From contig NZ_SPQL01000007.1 in NCBI RefSeq assembly GCF_004570385.1, positions 124,001-188,000 of the forward strand: 64,000 nucleotides of DNA, written 5' to 3'. The stretch comes from Blastococcus sp. CT_GayMR19. Lineage in GTDB: Bacteria; Actinomycetota; Actinomycetes; Mycobacteriales; Geodermatophilaceae. Each line of letters starts with the position of its first letter. Position 1 is the stretch's first letter. This document shows positions 8,697 to 17,217 of the stretch, piece by piece. The position numbers were made by a program, and so were the translations under genes. The notes under the pieces were generated by a model, which was given only the letters and a program-made list of their open reading frames with translations, had not been told where the DNA came from and made no database searches.

Positions 8697-9814
8697 GAAG
8701 CGTCCTCGCCCCACGGGAGCATCGAGATGTGGATCGCGTCCTCGCCGGTCTCGCCGGCCAGGGTGCGGATCGCGTGGTCGACGTCGGCGAGGGGGAATCG
8801 GTGGGTGGCCAGCCGTTCCAGCGGGAAGCGGCCCGAGGCCAGCTGCTCGAGGGCCAGTTCGACGGAGCGGTAGCTGTGCCCCCGCGCGCTGGCCAGGGTG
8901 ATGCACTTCTCGGTCATCTTCTTCAGCGGGAAGTCGGGGAAGGCCGCCTCCTCGCCCTGCGTGACCATGATCCCCTCGCGGCGCTTCATCGCGTCGATGC
9001 CGAGCAGCACCGGCGCGGTGCCCGCCCCGGAGGTGCAGTCGAGGACGACGTCGACCCCCTTGCCACCGGTGAGCTCCAGGACCCGCTCGAGCGCGTCGTC
9101 GGTCTGGACGTCGATGACCGCGTCGGCGCCGAGGTCCTTGCAGAGCTGCAGCCGCGTGGCGTCGCGCGTGGTGCCGGTGACGACGATCAGCGAGGCGCCG
9201 GCCTGCTTGGAGGCGACGACCTGCGAGAGGCCCTGCTGCCCGGGGCCCTGGATGAGCACGGTGGAGGCGTAGCCGACCTTGCCGGCGTTGAGCGCCCACT
9301 CGATGCCGTTGGACAGCGGCGTGACCAGACCGGCCAGCTCCGCGCTGACGCCGTCCGGGACCCGGTGCGTGACGGCGTTCCAGGGCAGGTACATGTACTG
9401 GGAGAAGCCGCCCCAGAGCCGCCCCGGGTTGTTCGAGGACGTGTAGCCGTAGCGGCGGGCTTCGGGATTGGTGCGCCAGTCGGTCATCTCGCAGTGCCGG
9501 TACTCACCGAGCCGGCACCACTCGCAGTGCATGCAGCCGACGTAGTGCTCGACGAAGATGCGGTCGCCCTCGGCCAGACCGTGGATCTTGGACCACTTCG
9601 CGCCGGCCTTCGCCACGATGCCGACGTTCTCGTGGCCCATGATGACCGGCTCGTCGATGGTGGGCTTGCGGTACAGCTTGACGTCGGTGCCGCAGATGCC
9701 GGCGACCTCGATCTTCAGCAGCGCCGCGTCGTCCGCGATGTCCGGCATCGGGAACTCGCGCATCTCGGTCCTGCCGGGCGCCGTCCGGACCGCCGCGAGC
9801 ACCTGCTCTGCCAT
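8693..9814 (-). CDS. Zinc-dependent alcohol dehydrogenase (MDR family)
   Basis: 373 aa. The catalytic zinc ligands are visible ([14 protein letters not shown]), as are the structural zinc cysteines ([15 protein letters not shown]). The Rossmann motif is unusual, GPGQQGLS, in place of GxGxxG. It is the first gene of the operon running down to 4195. A dehydrogenase placed before LigK and LigJ may oxidise or reduce a ring-cleavage intermediate, in the place where LigC acts in the classical route; LigC is unrelated, so that is inference. ATG at 9814 follows GGGATCAGGC. Confidence 0.85.
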   Translation of the reverse strand: MAEQVLAAVRTAPGRTEMREFPMPDIADDAALLKIEVAGICGTDVKLYRKPTIDEPVIMGHENVGIVAKAGAKWSKIHGLAEGDRIFVEHYVGCMHCEWCRLGEYRHCEMTDWRTNPEARRYGYTSSNNPGRLWGGFSQYMYLPWNAVTHRVPDGVSAELAGLVTPLSNGIEWALNAGKVGYASTVLIQGPGQQGLSQVVASKQAGASLIVVTGTTRDATRLQLCKDLGADAVIDVQTDDALERVLELTGGKGVDVVLDCTSGAGTAPVLLGIDAMKRREGIMVTQGEEAAFPDFPLKKMTEKCITLASARGHSYRSVELALEQLASGRFPLERLATHRFPLADVDHAIRTLAGETGEDAIHISMLPWGEDAS

Positions 9815-9868
9815 GCCTGATCCCTACTCCCGTAGCTGCTTCGGAAACCGCACCGTAGCTTAAGGTCT

Positions 9869-9882
9869 ATTGGTCTGACCAT
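9869..9882. promoter_or_regulatory. GntR (FCD) operator, best copy
   Basis: ATTGGTCTGACCAT, with core TGGTCTGACCA, matches the TGGTNNNACCA pattern known for FadR/FCD-type GntR regulators. The same 14-mer occurs on the minus strand at 18989-19002. It lies midway in the 129-nt gap between the ADH operon (minus) and the second decarboxylase-like gene (plus), so it can control both. Confidence 0.7.
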
Positions 9883-9943
9883 GGTAGTTTCCCACCCTCC
9901 AAGCTCCGCCCCGGAGCCCCTACGAGCGAGCCGAGGCGATCGC

Positions 9944-10891
9944 GTGACCGAGCCCCTCCTCCGGACCGTCACCCGCACCCAGGGCAACAATGCCGCCCTG
10001 AAGGACGGGACGGTCACCCCGCACGGGTTCCGGTTCGACTTCGAGGAGATCCCGGTCCTCGTCCAGGGCTTCCGCCGGATGGTGCGCGAGCTGGAGTTCG
10101 ACGTCAGCGAGATGGCCTTGACGACCTACCTCGTCGCGAAGGCGCACGGGGTGCAGTTCACGGCGGTGCCCGCGTTCCTGGTCCGCGGCTTCCACCACGG
10201 CGCCGTCTCCTACCGGGTCGGCTCCGGCATCCGGGGCCCGAAGGACCTCGAGGGCCGCAAGGTCGGCGTCAACCGCGGCTACACCGTGACGACCGGCGTC
10301 TGGGCCCGCGCCATCCTGGCCGAGGAGCACGGCGTCGACCTCGACTCGATCACCTGGGTGCTCTCCGGAGACGAGCACGTCGCCCAGTACCGCCCCCCGG
10401 CCAACGTGGTCCCGGTCGAGCCCGGCCGCACGCTGGAGCAGATGCTCGCCGACGGCGAACTGGCCGCCGTGATCGGCGTCGACATCGACTCCCCGGACGT
10501 CGCGCCGCTGATCCCCGACCCCGACGAGGCCGGCTTCGCGGCGCTGCGGGATCGCGGCCTGTACCCGATCAACCACCTCGTCGTCGTCCGGGACGAGCTG
10601 CTGCGCGAGCGGCCGGAGCTGGGTGAGCAGGTCTTCGACGCCTTCGCCCGGGCCAAGGCGGTCTACGTCGACCGGCTGCGGACCGGCTCGATCGACTCGC
10701 CGAACGCCACGGACCGGATGTACCAGCGGGTGATGGAGCTGACCGGCGCCGATCCGCTCCCCTACGGCATCGAGCCCAACCGGGCGGTGCTCGAGACCCT
10801 CATGAAGCACGCCGTGGACCAGCGCATCCTCGACCGGCCCCTGCCGCTCGACGAGGTGTTCGCGCCGGGCACCCTCGACCTGACCGCCTGA
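9944..10891 (+). CDS. 4,5-dihydroxyphthalate decarboxylase-like protein (copy 2)
   Basis: 315 aa, same family as the gene at 5985-6974 and of similar plan (TRTQGNNAALKDGTV at the start, LEFDVSEMALTTYLVAK near 50, YGIEPNRAVLETLMKHAVDQ near 280) but clearly diverged. No signal peptide. GTG at 9944 is taken as start; CGAGG lies upstream. It forms a two-gene unit with the RpiB-like gene and is divergent from the ADH operon. The two copies may act on different ring acids, or one may be a cytosolic binding protein. Confidence 0.75.
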   Translation: MTEPLLRTVTRTQGNNAALKDGTVTPHGFRFDFEEIPVLVQGFRRMVRELEFDVSEMALTTYLVAKAHGVQFTAVPAFLVRGFHHGAVSYRVGSGIRGPKDLEGRKVGVNRGYTVTTGVWARAILAEEHGVDLDSITWVLSGDEHVAQYRPPANVVPVEPGRTLEQMLADGELAAVIGVDIDSPDVAPLIPDPDEAGFAALRDRGLYPINHLVVVRDELLRERPELGEQVFDAFARAKAVYVDRLRTGSIDSPNATDRMYQRVMELTGADPLPYGIEPNRAVLETLMKHAVDQRILDRPLPLDEVFAPGTLDLTA

Positions 10892-10916
10892 CCGCCCGCG
10901 CCCGAGGAGATCCACG

Positions 10917-11372
10917 ATGCGCATCGCCATCGCCGCCGACCACAACGGCGTCGTCCTCAAGGCGCTGTTCGTCACCTGGCTGACCGAGCAGGGGTACGAG
11001 GTCGACGACCGCGGTGCCGCCGACGAGTCGGAGGTCGTCGACTACCCGCCGCTGTGCGAGGACGTGTGCCGTCGCGTCGTCGCCGGGTCGGTGGACCGGG
11101 GCATCGTGATCGGCGGCAGCGGCTCCGGCGAGACCATCGCCTGCAACAAGATCCGCGGCATCCGGGCGGGGCTGTGCCCGGACGTGTGGCACACCGAGAT
11201 ATCGCGCGGGAACAACGATTCCAACGTCCTGGTGATCGGGGCGAAGGTCGTCGGACCCGAGCTGGCCGAGCAGATCCTGCGGACGTGGCTGGAGACGCCC
11301 TTCAAGGGCGACGTGCACCAGCGGCGCATCGACCAGATCGCCGCCCTGGAGCGCGGCGAGACGCTCCTCTGA
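10917..11372 (+). CDS. RpiB/LacAB-family sugar-phosphate isomerase-like protein
   Basis: 151 aa of the RpiB fold: IAADHNG at residue 4, DYP near 41, and GGSGSGETIACNK near 63. As in mycobacterial RpiB, the Cys used by E. coli RpiB is missing and a Glu sits in the loop (SGE), which serves as base in that group. The usual HNN segment reads SRGNNDSNVL, so a phosphate- or substrate-contacting His is lost. With the catabolic context this suggests an isomerase for a non-sugar oxo/hydroxy acid; ribose-5-phosphate isomerase remains possible. GAGGAG lies before ATG 10917. Confidence 0.75.
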   Translation: MRIAIAADHNGVVLKALFVTWLTEQGYEVDDRGAADESEVVDYPPLCEDVCRRVVAGSVDRGIVIGGSGSGETIACNKIRGIRAGLCPDVWHTEISRGNNDSNVLVIGAKVVGPELAEQILRTWLETPFKGDVHQRRIDQIAALERGETLL

Positions 11373-11395
11373 CCGGACGCCGTCCCTGAACGGTG

Positions 11396-12259
11396 TCAGG
11401 CGCGGGCCTGCTCCACCGAGTCGAGGAACTCGAGGATCCGCGCGGGGGCGGTCTGCTCCGTCTGCTCGGCGACCGGCACGTCCCAGTACTGCGCGAGAGG
11501 CAGGCACTCCTGCAGGTAGCGCGCGGCCGAGGGGGCATGGGACTCGTCCTGTCCCGGGACGATCAGCGCCGGGACGTCGAGCGCCAGCAGGTCCTCGGGC
11601 TCGGCGCCGGGCACCGTGTCGCGGTCGAACATGAGCCGCACCATGCCGGCCACCAGCACCCGGTAGCGCGCCGCGTCCCCCGCGGCGTACGCGGCGGCGA
11701 ACGCCTCGTCGGTGCGCAGCACGCTGTTCCACGGGCCGACCCGCGGATCCTTCGTGAACGTGCCGCCGGACTCCCGGGCGAGCGCCACGACCGCGTCCAG
11801 CCCGTGCTCGTCGACGAAGGCCAGGTGCTGCTCGAACCGGGAGTGCTGCTTCATCCGGTACTTCACGCCGCCGGCCGGCGAGTACAGCACCAGCGACCGC
11901 ACGCGCTCCGGATGCGCGACCCCGATCGCGGCAACCGCGGAACAGCCGACACAGCCGCCCATCAGGTGCGCCGACTCGAAGCCGAGCTCGTCGAGCAGCC
12001 CGACGCCCTGCCGGACGTAGTCCGGCCACGAGATGCGCTCCACCCGGCCGCCGGAGTGCCCGGACTCGCGCCGGTCGAAGGTGATGCACGTGTACCGCTG
12101 CGTCAGGTGGTCCAGCAGCGCGAGCCGCTTGTAGATGCCCACCGTCCGCCAGCTCTCCAGCGTGGAGTCGAACCCACCCGGCGAGAACATCAGCAGCGGC
12201 GGCCCGTCCCCGCTCACCTCGTAGCGCGTGCGGATCCCGTCGACGACGGCGGTGGGCAC
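11396..12259 (-). CDS. Alpha/beta-fold hydrolase with Cys at the nucleophile position
   Basis: 287 aa. The nucleophile elbow reads LMGGCVGCSAV (about residue 97), so Cys stands where Ser is normal in G-x-S-x-G; the acid is probably in PGQDESHAP (about 237). The oxyanion region is FSPGGFDS. Cytosolic carbon-carbon or ester hydrolase is the broad prediction. GTG at 12259 is chosen from GAGAGGAAC just upstream. It ends the minus-strand operon that starts at the ferredoxin gene, and so may act after the oxygenase. Confidence 0.75.
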   Translation of the reverse strand: MPTAVVDGIRTRYEVSGDGPPLLMFSPGGFDSTLESWRTVGIYKRLALLDHLTQRYTCITFDRRESGHSGGRVERISWPDYVRQGVGLLDELGFESAHLMGGCVGCSAVAAIGVAHPERVRSLVLYSPAGGVKYRMKQHSRFEQHLAFVDEHGLDAVVALARESGGTFTKDPRVGPWNSVLRTDEAFAAAYAAGDAARYRVLVAGMVRLMFDRDTVPGAEPEDLLALDVPALIVPGQDESHAPSAARYLQECLPLAQYWDVPVAEQTEQTAPARILEFLDSVEQARA

Positions 12260-12299
12260 GGTGGCGTTCCTCTCGGGAGTGCGGTCGTCGGCGGGTCGG

Positions 12300-13133
12300 T
12301 CAGGAGGCGGGCGGGACGGGGATGCCGCCGGGCAGCTGCCGCGCGGCGCGGACGTCCTCGGCATAGGCCGTCATGGCCTCCAGGGTCAGCTGCGCGACGT
12401 TGACGTAGGTGTCCGGTGCGCCGTCGATCGCCGAGGCCGCGTAGCCGATCGCCGCGTTCACCATGCGCATCCGGCCGTCGAGCCACGGCCCACCACCGAA
12501 ACCACCGACGACGGGGATGCCGACGGCCTCGGCGACGGCCGCACCCACGACCGGGCCGGAGTTGGTGAAGTTCAGCAGGGCGGCGCCCGCGTCCTCCAGC
12601 CGCTTGGCCTCGGCGACGAGCTCGTCCTTCAGCTCCACCGGCACCGCGTCGGCCGCCGAGGGGATGGACTTGTACTCGACGCCGTAGCGCAGCGCGGTCT
12701 GCGGCGTGATGCCGAACTGGGCGAACACCGGGATGCCGGCCCGCGTCACGGCCTCCACGGCGTCCAGGTAGTCCGAGGCCGCGTCGAGCTTGACCATGTC
12801 GACGCCGGCCTCCTTCACGAAGCGGATGGCGGCGCGGACGGCGCTGTCGGCGCCCTCCTGCAGGGGCCCGAACGGGAAGTCGACGCTGACCAGGGCCCGG
12901 CTCACCCCGCGCCGCACCGCCTTCGCGACGACGAGCATCTCCTCCATCGTCACCTCGAACGGGTTCGAGTGGCCCCAGAGGTTGACGCCGACCGTGTCGC
13001 CGACGGAGACGATCTCCACGCCGGCGCGGTCCACGATGCGCGCGATCTGGTAGTCCCAGGCGACGACGCCGACGATCTTGCGGCCCTCGTTCTTCATCTG
13101 CTGGAGGGTGCGCAGGCTGATCTTCTTGTCCAT
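12300..13133 (-). CDS. Ketopantoate hydroxymethyltransferase (PanB)-like protein
   Basis: 277 aa of the PEP-mutase/PanB TIM-barrel family. It keeps SVGDTVGVN (metal-binding Asp), SVDFPFG (second Asp) and MVKLD (Lys). The PanB block GHIGLTPQ reads QFGITPQ and other positions differ. The island context, between the alpha/beta hydrolase and the oxygenase, argues for a catabolic aldol reaction with a 2-oxo acid and not for pantothenate synthesis. ATG at 13133 gives the family N-terminus (KISLRTLQQMK). Confidence 0.75.
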   Translation of the reverse strand: MDKKISLRTLQQMKNEGRKIVGVVAWDYQIARIVDRAGVEIVSVGDTVGVNLWGHSNPFEVTMEEMLVVAKAVRRGVSRALVSVDFPFGPLQEGADSAVRAAIRFVKEAGVDMVKLDAASDYLDAVEAVTRAGIPVFAQFGITPQTALRYGVEYKSIPSAADAVPVELKDELVAEAKRLEDAGAALLNFTNSGPVVGAAVAEAVGIPVVGGFGGGPWLDGRMRMVNAAIGYAASAIDGAPDTYVNVAQLTLEAMTAYAEDVRAARQLPGGIPVPPAS

Positions 13134-13216
13134 GTCGCCCTGTTCTCTCGTCGTCCTCGGGCCGTCGTCCGTCGGCTCCGTGCCCCGCCCGTACCCGAGG
13201 TCGGGCCGGGCGTCGC

Positions 13217-13714
13217 CTACACCCGGAGCGCGGTCAGCAGCTCGAGGAGGTCGCTCTCGTCCGCCGTCGGCAGCAGCACGCGCGCGTGCGGCCGCAGCGC
13301 GGCGACGGCCGCCGTCTGGGACCCGTCGCCGAGCACCAGGCCGGCTGTCATCACCGCCCGCTCCCAGCACGCCTTGCCGATCGCGTAGGCGCAGCCGGCG
13401 CCGGAGTCCTGGGTCGCGACCATGACGACGACGTGCGCGCCGTCGAGCTCGCTGCTCAGGACGGCGGGGGTGCCGTCGATGCTGCGGAGCAGGAACTCCC
13501 CGCCGGCGCCGGCGCCGGCAGGACCGGGCTCGCACACGAAGAAGCGGGCACCGGCCCACTCGTGCGCGGCGACCGACCGGAGGACCTCGGCCGCAGGCTC
13601 GTCGAGCGCGACGACCCGCGCGTTGCGGGACTCGACCGGCGCGTCGATGCGGAAGCGCGCCTCGGCGGCGGTGGCCGCGCGGGCGCAGCTGCTGAGACTC
13701 GTGTCGGCGGTCAT
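13217..13714 (-). CDS. Unknown protein, 165 aa, between PanB-like and oxygenase genes
   Basis: I do not recognise this family. The protein is soluble, with no signal peptide or membrane segment. It contains ARFFVCEPG (about 55), LDGAHVVVMVATQDSGAGCAYAIGKAC (about 95-120, a hydrophobic strand followed by a Gly-rich turn and helix, as in nucleotide-binding folds) and a Leu-rich C-terminus. The ATG at 13714 begins 1 nt after the oxygenase stop, so it is co-translated with the oxygenase and probably serves the same pathway. Confidence 0.65.
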   Translation of the reverse strand: MTADTSLSSCARAATAAEARFRIDAPVESRNARVVALDEPAAEVLRSVAAHEWAGARFFVCEPGPAGAGAGGEFLLRSIDGTPAVLSSELDGAHVVVMVATQDSGAGCAYAIGKACWERAVMTAGLVLGDGSQTAAVAALRPHARVLLPTADESDLLELLTALRV

Positions 13715-13715
13715 C

Positions 13716-15002
13716 TCAGACCGACGCCACCGGCATGCCGGGCTTGACCCGGACGTCGTCCCGGGCGGCGTCGAGGAACGCCTCCGCCTGCGGCAGGACG
13801 ACCGCCGCGGACCGCACGTGGTGGTGCGCCGGGTCCACGCCGGGCGGGGTGATGCCCTGGTCCCGGAGGGCGAGGGCGGCCTTCCGCAGCTTCTGGCGGG
13901 CCTTGATGATGCCGCTGTCGGCCGGCACCAGGCGCTCCTTGGTGCGGTCGACGATCGGGCCCATGCTCTCCTGCAGCGAGGAGTCCTGGATCGCGATGCC
14001 CTTGATGCCCGAGTAGTACGCGCCGCTCTTCTGCGCCTCACGGTCCATCAGGTAGTCGTTGTCCATGTTGGCCACCGGACGGTAGGTGCCCGGGATGTTC
14101 TCGCTGTGCACGCCGTGACCGTCGATCATGGCCTGCCGCTCCACGGCGGACAGCGGGCGGACGGGGTGGTAGTCGAAGCTGTAGGTCCAGCAGTTCTCGT
14201 CGTCGATCGGGACCCAGAAGTGCCCGTGGATCGGATGGTCGCCGCGCGGCGGGACCATCGTGAAGTTCGGCATGACCCACGGTGTGATCCGCCAGTAGTA
14301 CTTGCCGTCCTCGGCGTTGCGGCGGGCCCCGACGAACAGGCCACCTTCGCTGTCGGCCACCTCGAAGAAGGGCTTGGTGTCGTTGAGGTTGTACTCGTTG
14401 CCCTTGGCGCCCTTGAAGAGCGGGTCGGTCTTCAGACCGCCGGAGTGCAGGAACGTGACATGGCTGGAGTCGATGCCGCCCTCGAAGGCCTGCAGCCAGT
14501 TGGACTGCTGCCAGCGCTTGGAGGTGTAGGTCTGCTCCGGGGGGACGAGCGCGAACTCCCACTCCGGGAGCGGGGGCTGCGTGGCCGGGTCACCCATGTA
14601 GGTCCACAGGAGGTCACCGATCTTCACCAGCGGGTAGCTCGTCAGCTTGACGTTCTCGGCGAAGCTCGAGTTGTCGGCCTCCGACGGGACGTCGAGGCAC
14701 TGACCCGTCGTGTCGTACTTCCAGCCGTGGTAGGGGCAGCGCAGCCCGCCCTCCTCGTTCCGGCCGAACCAGAGGGACACGCCCCGGTGCGCGCAGAACT
14801 CGTCGATGAGGCCGTAGTTGCCATAGCTGTCCCGGAACGCGACGAGGCGCTCGGACAGGAGCTTGAGCCGGATGGGCGGACACCCGTCCTCGGGCAGCTC
14901 CTCGGCCAGGCACGCCGGCATCCAGTACTGCCGGAACAGCTCGCCCATCGGCGTCTTCGGGCCGGTCTGGGTCAGCAGTTCGTTGATCTCTGGGCGCAGC
15001 AC
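13716..15002 (-). CDS. Rieske non-haem iron oxygenase, phthalate 4,5-dioxygenase-like
   Basis: 428 aa. Rieske cluster ligands: C-A-H-R-G near residue 68 and C-P-Y-H-G-W-K near 89. The catalytic domain has the mononuclear iron region [14 protein letters not shown] near 165, typical of the phthalate dioxygenase subgroup. The N-terminus [23 protein letters not shown] is a hallmark of that subgroup. GTG at 15002 is preferred (AAGGGAG upstream); a longer start at 15032 would add ten untypical residues. It should dihydroxylate or demethylate an aromatic acid using the ferredoxin (15125) and the reductase (2932). The true substrate is not evident. Confidence 0.88.
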   Translation of the reverse strand: MLRPEINELLTQTGPKTPMGELFRQYWMPACLAEELPEDGCPPIRLKLLSERLVAFRDSYGNYGLIDEFCAHRGVSLWFGRNEEGGLRCPYHGWKYDTTGQCLDVPSEADNSSFAENVKLTSYPLVKIGDLLWTYMGDPATQPPLPEWEFALVPPEQTYTSKRWQQSNWLQAFEGGIDSSHVTFLHSGGLKTDPLFKGAKGNEYNLNDTKPFFEVADSEGGLFVGARRNAEDGKYYWRITPWVMPNFTMVPPRGDHPIHGHFWVPIDDENCWTYSFDYHPVRPLSAVERQAMIDGHGVHSENIPGTYRPVANMDNDYLMDREAQKSGAYYSGIKGIAIQDSSLQESMGPIVDRTKERLVPADSGIIKARQKLRKAALALRDQGITPPGVDPAHHHVRSAAVVLPQAEAFLDAARDDVRVKPGMPVASV

Positions 15003-15124
15003 GAGCGTCGTCTCCCTTGTCCGGTCGAGCACTCCGCCGAGCTGTGAGCATCGAGGCGGAGAGGACTAACTGTCATACCTTTGGGGGTGGGTGTCAACCG
15101 GTTCCCCGGCCGAGATCGGGCGGG

Positions 15125-15448
15125 TCAGTACTGGTCGGCAGGAACCACGACGGTCAGTCCGTCGAGCTCGTCGGTCATCTTGATCTGGCAGGAGAGACGG
15201 CTGCCCTCGCGGCGATCGGCGACGCCCATGTCGAGCAGGTCCTCCTCCGTGTCGTTGGGGGTGCCCACCAGCGGCAGGAAGTCCTCCCGGACCCAGACGT
15301 GGCAGGTGGCGCACGACGCGTTGCCGCCACACTCCCCGATGACACCGGGGACGCCGTTCTTCACGGCGGTGGTCATCACCGACTCCCCGACGGTCGCGTC
15401 GACGGCGCGCTCGTCGCCGGCCTCACCGACATAGATCACCTTCGGCAC
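15125..15448 (-). CDS. [2Fe-2S] ferredoxin, adrenodoxin/putidaredoxin type
   Basis: 107 aa. The cluster ligands are C-x5-C-x2-C ([11 protein letters not shown], residues 40-49) and a final Cys in RLSCQI near 87, the adrenodoxin spacing. It links the FAD reductase to the Rieske oxygenase, whose gene starts about 120 nt downstream. GTG at 15448 is preceded by GGGAGAG. It is the first gene of the five-gene minus-strand operon 15448-11396. Confidence 0.9.
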   Translation of the reverse strand: MPKVIYVGEAGDERAVDATVGESVMTTAVKNGVPGVIGECGGNASCATCHVWVREDFLPLVGTPNDTEEDLLDMGVADRREGSRLSCQIKMTDELDGLTVVVPADQY

Positions 15449-15503
15449 GGTTCTCGACTCTCCCTCGCCCCGGCACCACGTTCGTCTGGCGCTGCCGCCA
15501 GGT

Positions 15504-15524
15504 TTGGTCTGTCCATTAGACCAT
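15504..15524. promoter_or_regulatory. GntR operator upstream of ferredoxin operon
   Basis: TTGGTCTGTCCAT (15504-15516) is one base off the best site TTGGTCTGACCAT, and AGACCAT follows at once, giving TGGTCT-N7-AGACCA. It lies 55 nt upstream of the ferredoxin start and 30 nt upstream of the phosphoglycerate mutase-like gene on the other strand. Confidence 0.6.
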
Positions 15525-15553
15525 GGCCCTTGCCCAGTAGCTATTCTCTCGCA

Positions 15554-16297
15554 ATGCCCACCCTGGTGCTGCTCCGCCATGGGGAGAGCGCGTGGAACTC
15601 GTGCAACCTGTTCACCGGATGGGTGGACGTCGACCTGACGGCCCGGGGCGAGGAGCAGGCGCGGCACAGCGGACGGCGGCTGCATGGCGCGGGCGTGCTG
15701 CCCGACGTCCTGCACACCTCCGTCCTCACCCGCGCCGTCCGGACCGGCACCCTCGCCCTGGACGCGGCGGAGCGCGGCTGGATCCCCGTCCGGCGGAGCT
15801 GGCGGCTCAACGAGCGCTGCTACGGCGCACTGCAGGGTCTGGACCGGAGGGCCGTCCGGGAGCGGTACGGCGACGAGCAGTTCACGCTCTGGCGCCGCTC
15901 GTACGACGCGACGCCGCCGCCCCTCCCGCCGGGGGACGGACAGGACGTCTCGGCCGATCCCCGGTACGCCGGCATCCCCTCGACCCTGCTGCCCCGGACC
16001 GAGAGCCTCGCCGACGTGAGCGCCCGGCTCCTCCCCTACTGGTACGACTCGATCGTCCCCGACCTGCGGGCCGGGTTCACGGTCCTCGTGACCGCCCACG
16101 GGAACTCGCTCCGGGCACTGGTCGCCCACCTGGACCGACTGTCGCCGCCGGAGATCCTCGGCCTCAACATCCCGACCGGGATGCCGCTGGTGTACCGGCT
16201 CGACGCCGGGCTGGCGCCCACCGTCCGCGGCGGGAGCTACCTCGATCCGGCCGCGGCGGCGACGGCGGCGGCGCAGGTGGCCGGCCAGGGACGCTAG
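15554..16297 (+). CDS. gpmA: 2,3-bisphosphoglycerate-dependent phosphoglycerate mutase-like protein
   Basis: 247 aa. The phosphohistidine motif LRHGESAWN is at residue 7, [11 protein letters not shown] near 88 and the second catalytic His in [11 protein letters not shown] near 180; all GpmA landmarks are present. It interconverts 3- and 2-phosphoglycerate. It is odd inside a catabolic island and is divergent from the ferredoxin operon, sharing the operator region at 15504. It could be the main enzyme or a second copy; this window cannot tell. Confidence 0.82.
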   Translation: MPTLVLLRHGESAWNSCNLFTGWVDVDLTARGEEQARHSGRRLHGAGVLPDVLHTSVLTRAVRTGTLALDAAERGWIPVRRSWRLNERCYGALQGLDRRAVRERYGDEQFTLWRRSYDATPPPLPPGDGQDVSADPRYAGIPSTLLPRTESLADVSARLLPYWYDSIVPDLRAGFTVLVTAHGNSLRALVAHLDRLSPPEILGLNIPTGMPLVYRLDAGLAPTVRGGSYLDPAAAATAAAQVAGQGR

Positions 16298-16354
16298 GGT
16301 CGGTGCCCGTCCGGCGGCCGCTCCCGCTGTCACCCGGCGGTGCACATCACCCCG

Positions 16355-16407
16355 AATTGGTCATTACATAAGACCAATTCCATTGCGCGCCCGCCTAGGA
16401 TGCGGGA
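16355..16407 (+). promoter_or_regulatory. Promoter and autoregulatory operator of the GntR gene
   Basis: AATTGGTC (16355-16362) and GACCAATT (16372-16379) are perfect 8-nt inverted arms separated by 9 nt. TAGGAT at 16396-16401 is a good -10 box ending 6 nt before the GTG at 16408, so the message is probably leaderless. The operator covers the expected -35 region, consistent with autorepression. Confidence 0.65.
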
Positions 16408-17190
16408 GTGACGACGCCCGAGATGAATGCCACCCCGGCCGCATCCCCGCTCGTGGGCGGCGGCAAGGGTGACCTGCTCAGCCGCGTGAGCATCGGGCGC
16501 ATCTCCGAGGTGATCGTGGAGCAGGTCCGCCTGCTCATCCGCCAGGGCCAGCTGCTCGCCGGCGACCGGTTGCCCTCCGAACGCGAGCTGTGCGAGCGGT
16601 TCGGGGTCAGCCGGGTGACCGTCCGCGAGGCCCTGCGGGTGCTGGAGGCCAACGGCCTGGTGGAGATCCGGGTCGGCGCCCGGGGCGGCGCCTTCGTGAC
16701 CGCGCCGAGCAGCCGGCTGGTCGGCGAGGGCATCGCCGACCTCATCTCCCTCGCGACGCTCACCGCGGGCGAGGTCACCGAGGCCCGCCGGGTGTTCGAG
16801 CTCGGGATCGTGCCGCTGGTGTGCGAGCGGGCGACCGACGAGGACATCGCCGCGCTCTACGAGATCTGCGACCGCAGCAGCGCCGCGCTCCAGGGCGACG
16901 AGTACCCCCTCGAGCTGTCCGCCGAATGGCACGCCCGGTACGCGCAGGCGGCGCACAACCGCGCCGTCGCCATGCTGGTGGCCTCGCTGCACGGCCCGCT
17001 GCTGATGTCGCTGGAGAAGGCCCGCCAGGTCGCGCCGCTGCACGGCCGGCGGGGCGTCGAGGAGCACCGCGCGCTGGTCGACGCCATCGCCGACCGCGAC
17101 ATGGCCCGCGCCACGACGCTGATGAGCACCCACCTCGACCGGACGGCGGACCGCGTCGCCGGTGTCGAGGAGGGCAAGGCCACCGCCTAG
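16408..17190 (+). CDS. GntR-family (FadR/FCD) transcriptional regulator
   Basis: 260 aa. The N-terminal winged helix has the GntR signature (LLAGDRLPSERELCERFGVSRVTVREALRVLEANGLV, residues 50-86). The C-terminal part is all-helical FCD type, with EARRVFELGIVPLV, H in AEWHARYAQAAHN and HRALVDAIADRD, which in this family bind a metal and an organic acid. It is the only regulator in the island and its sites (TGGTCTGACCA) recur at four other promoters, so it most likely controls the whole island and responds to a pathway acid. Confidence 0.88.
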   Translation: MTTPEMNATPAASPLVGGGKGDLLSRVSIGRISEVIVEQVRLLIRQGQLLAGDRLPSERELCERFGVSRVTVREALRVLEANGLVEIRVGARGGAFVTAPSSRLVGEGIADLISLATLTAGEVTEARRVFELGIVPLVCERATDEDIAALYEICDRSSAALQGDEYPLELSAEWHARYAQAAHNRAVAMLVASLHGPLLMSLEKARQVAPLHGRRGVEEHRALVDAIADRDMARATTLMSTHLDRTADRVAGVEEGKATA

Positions 17191-17191
17191 C

Positions 17192-17217
17192 CCGGCCGGC
17201 TCCGTCAGGCCGGCCGG
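17192..17217. terminator. Hairpin between convergent genes
   Basis: CCGGCCGGC (17192-17200) and GCCGGCCGG (17209-17217) form a 9-bp GC stem with an 8-nt loop just after the GntR stop. It overlaps the 3' end of the methyltransferase gene. No T-run, as is common in high-GC actinobacteria. Confidence 0.55.
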
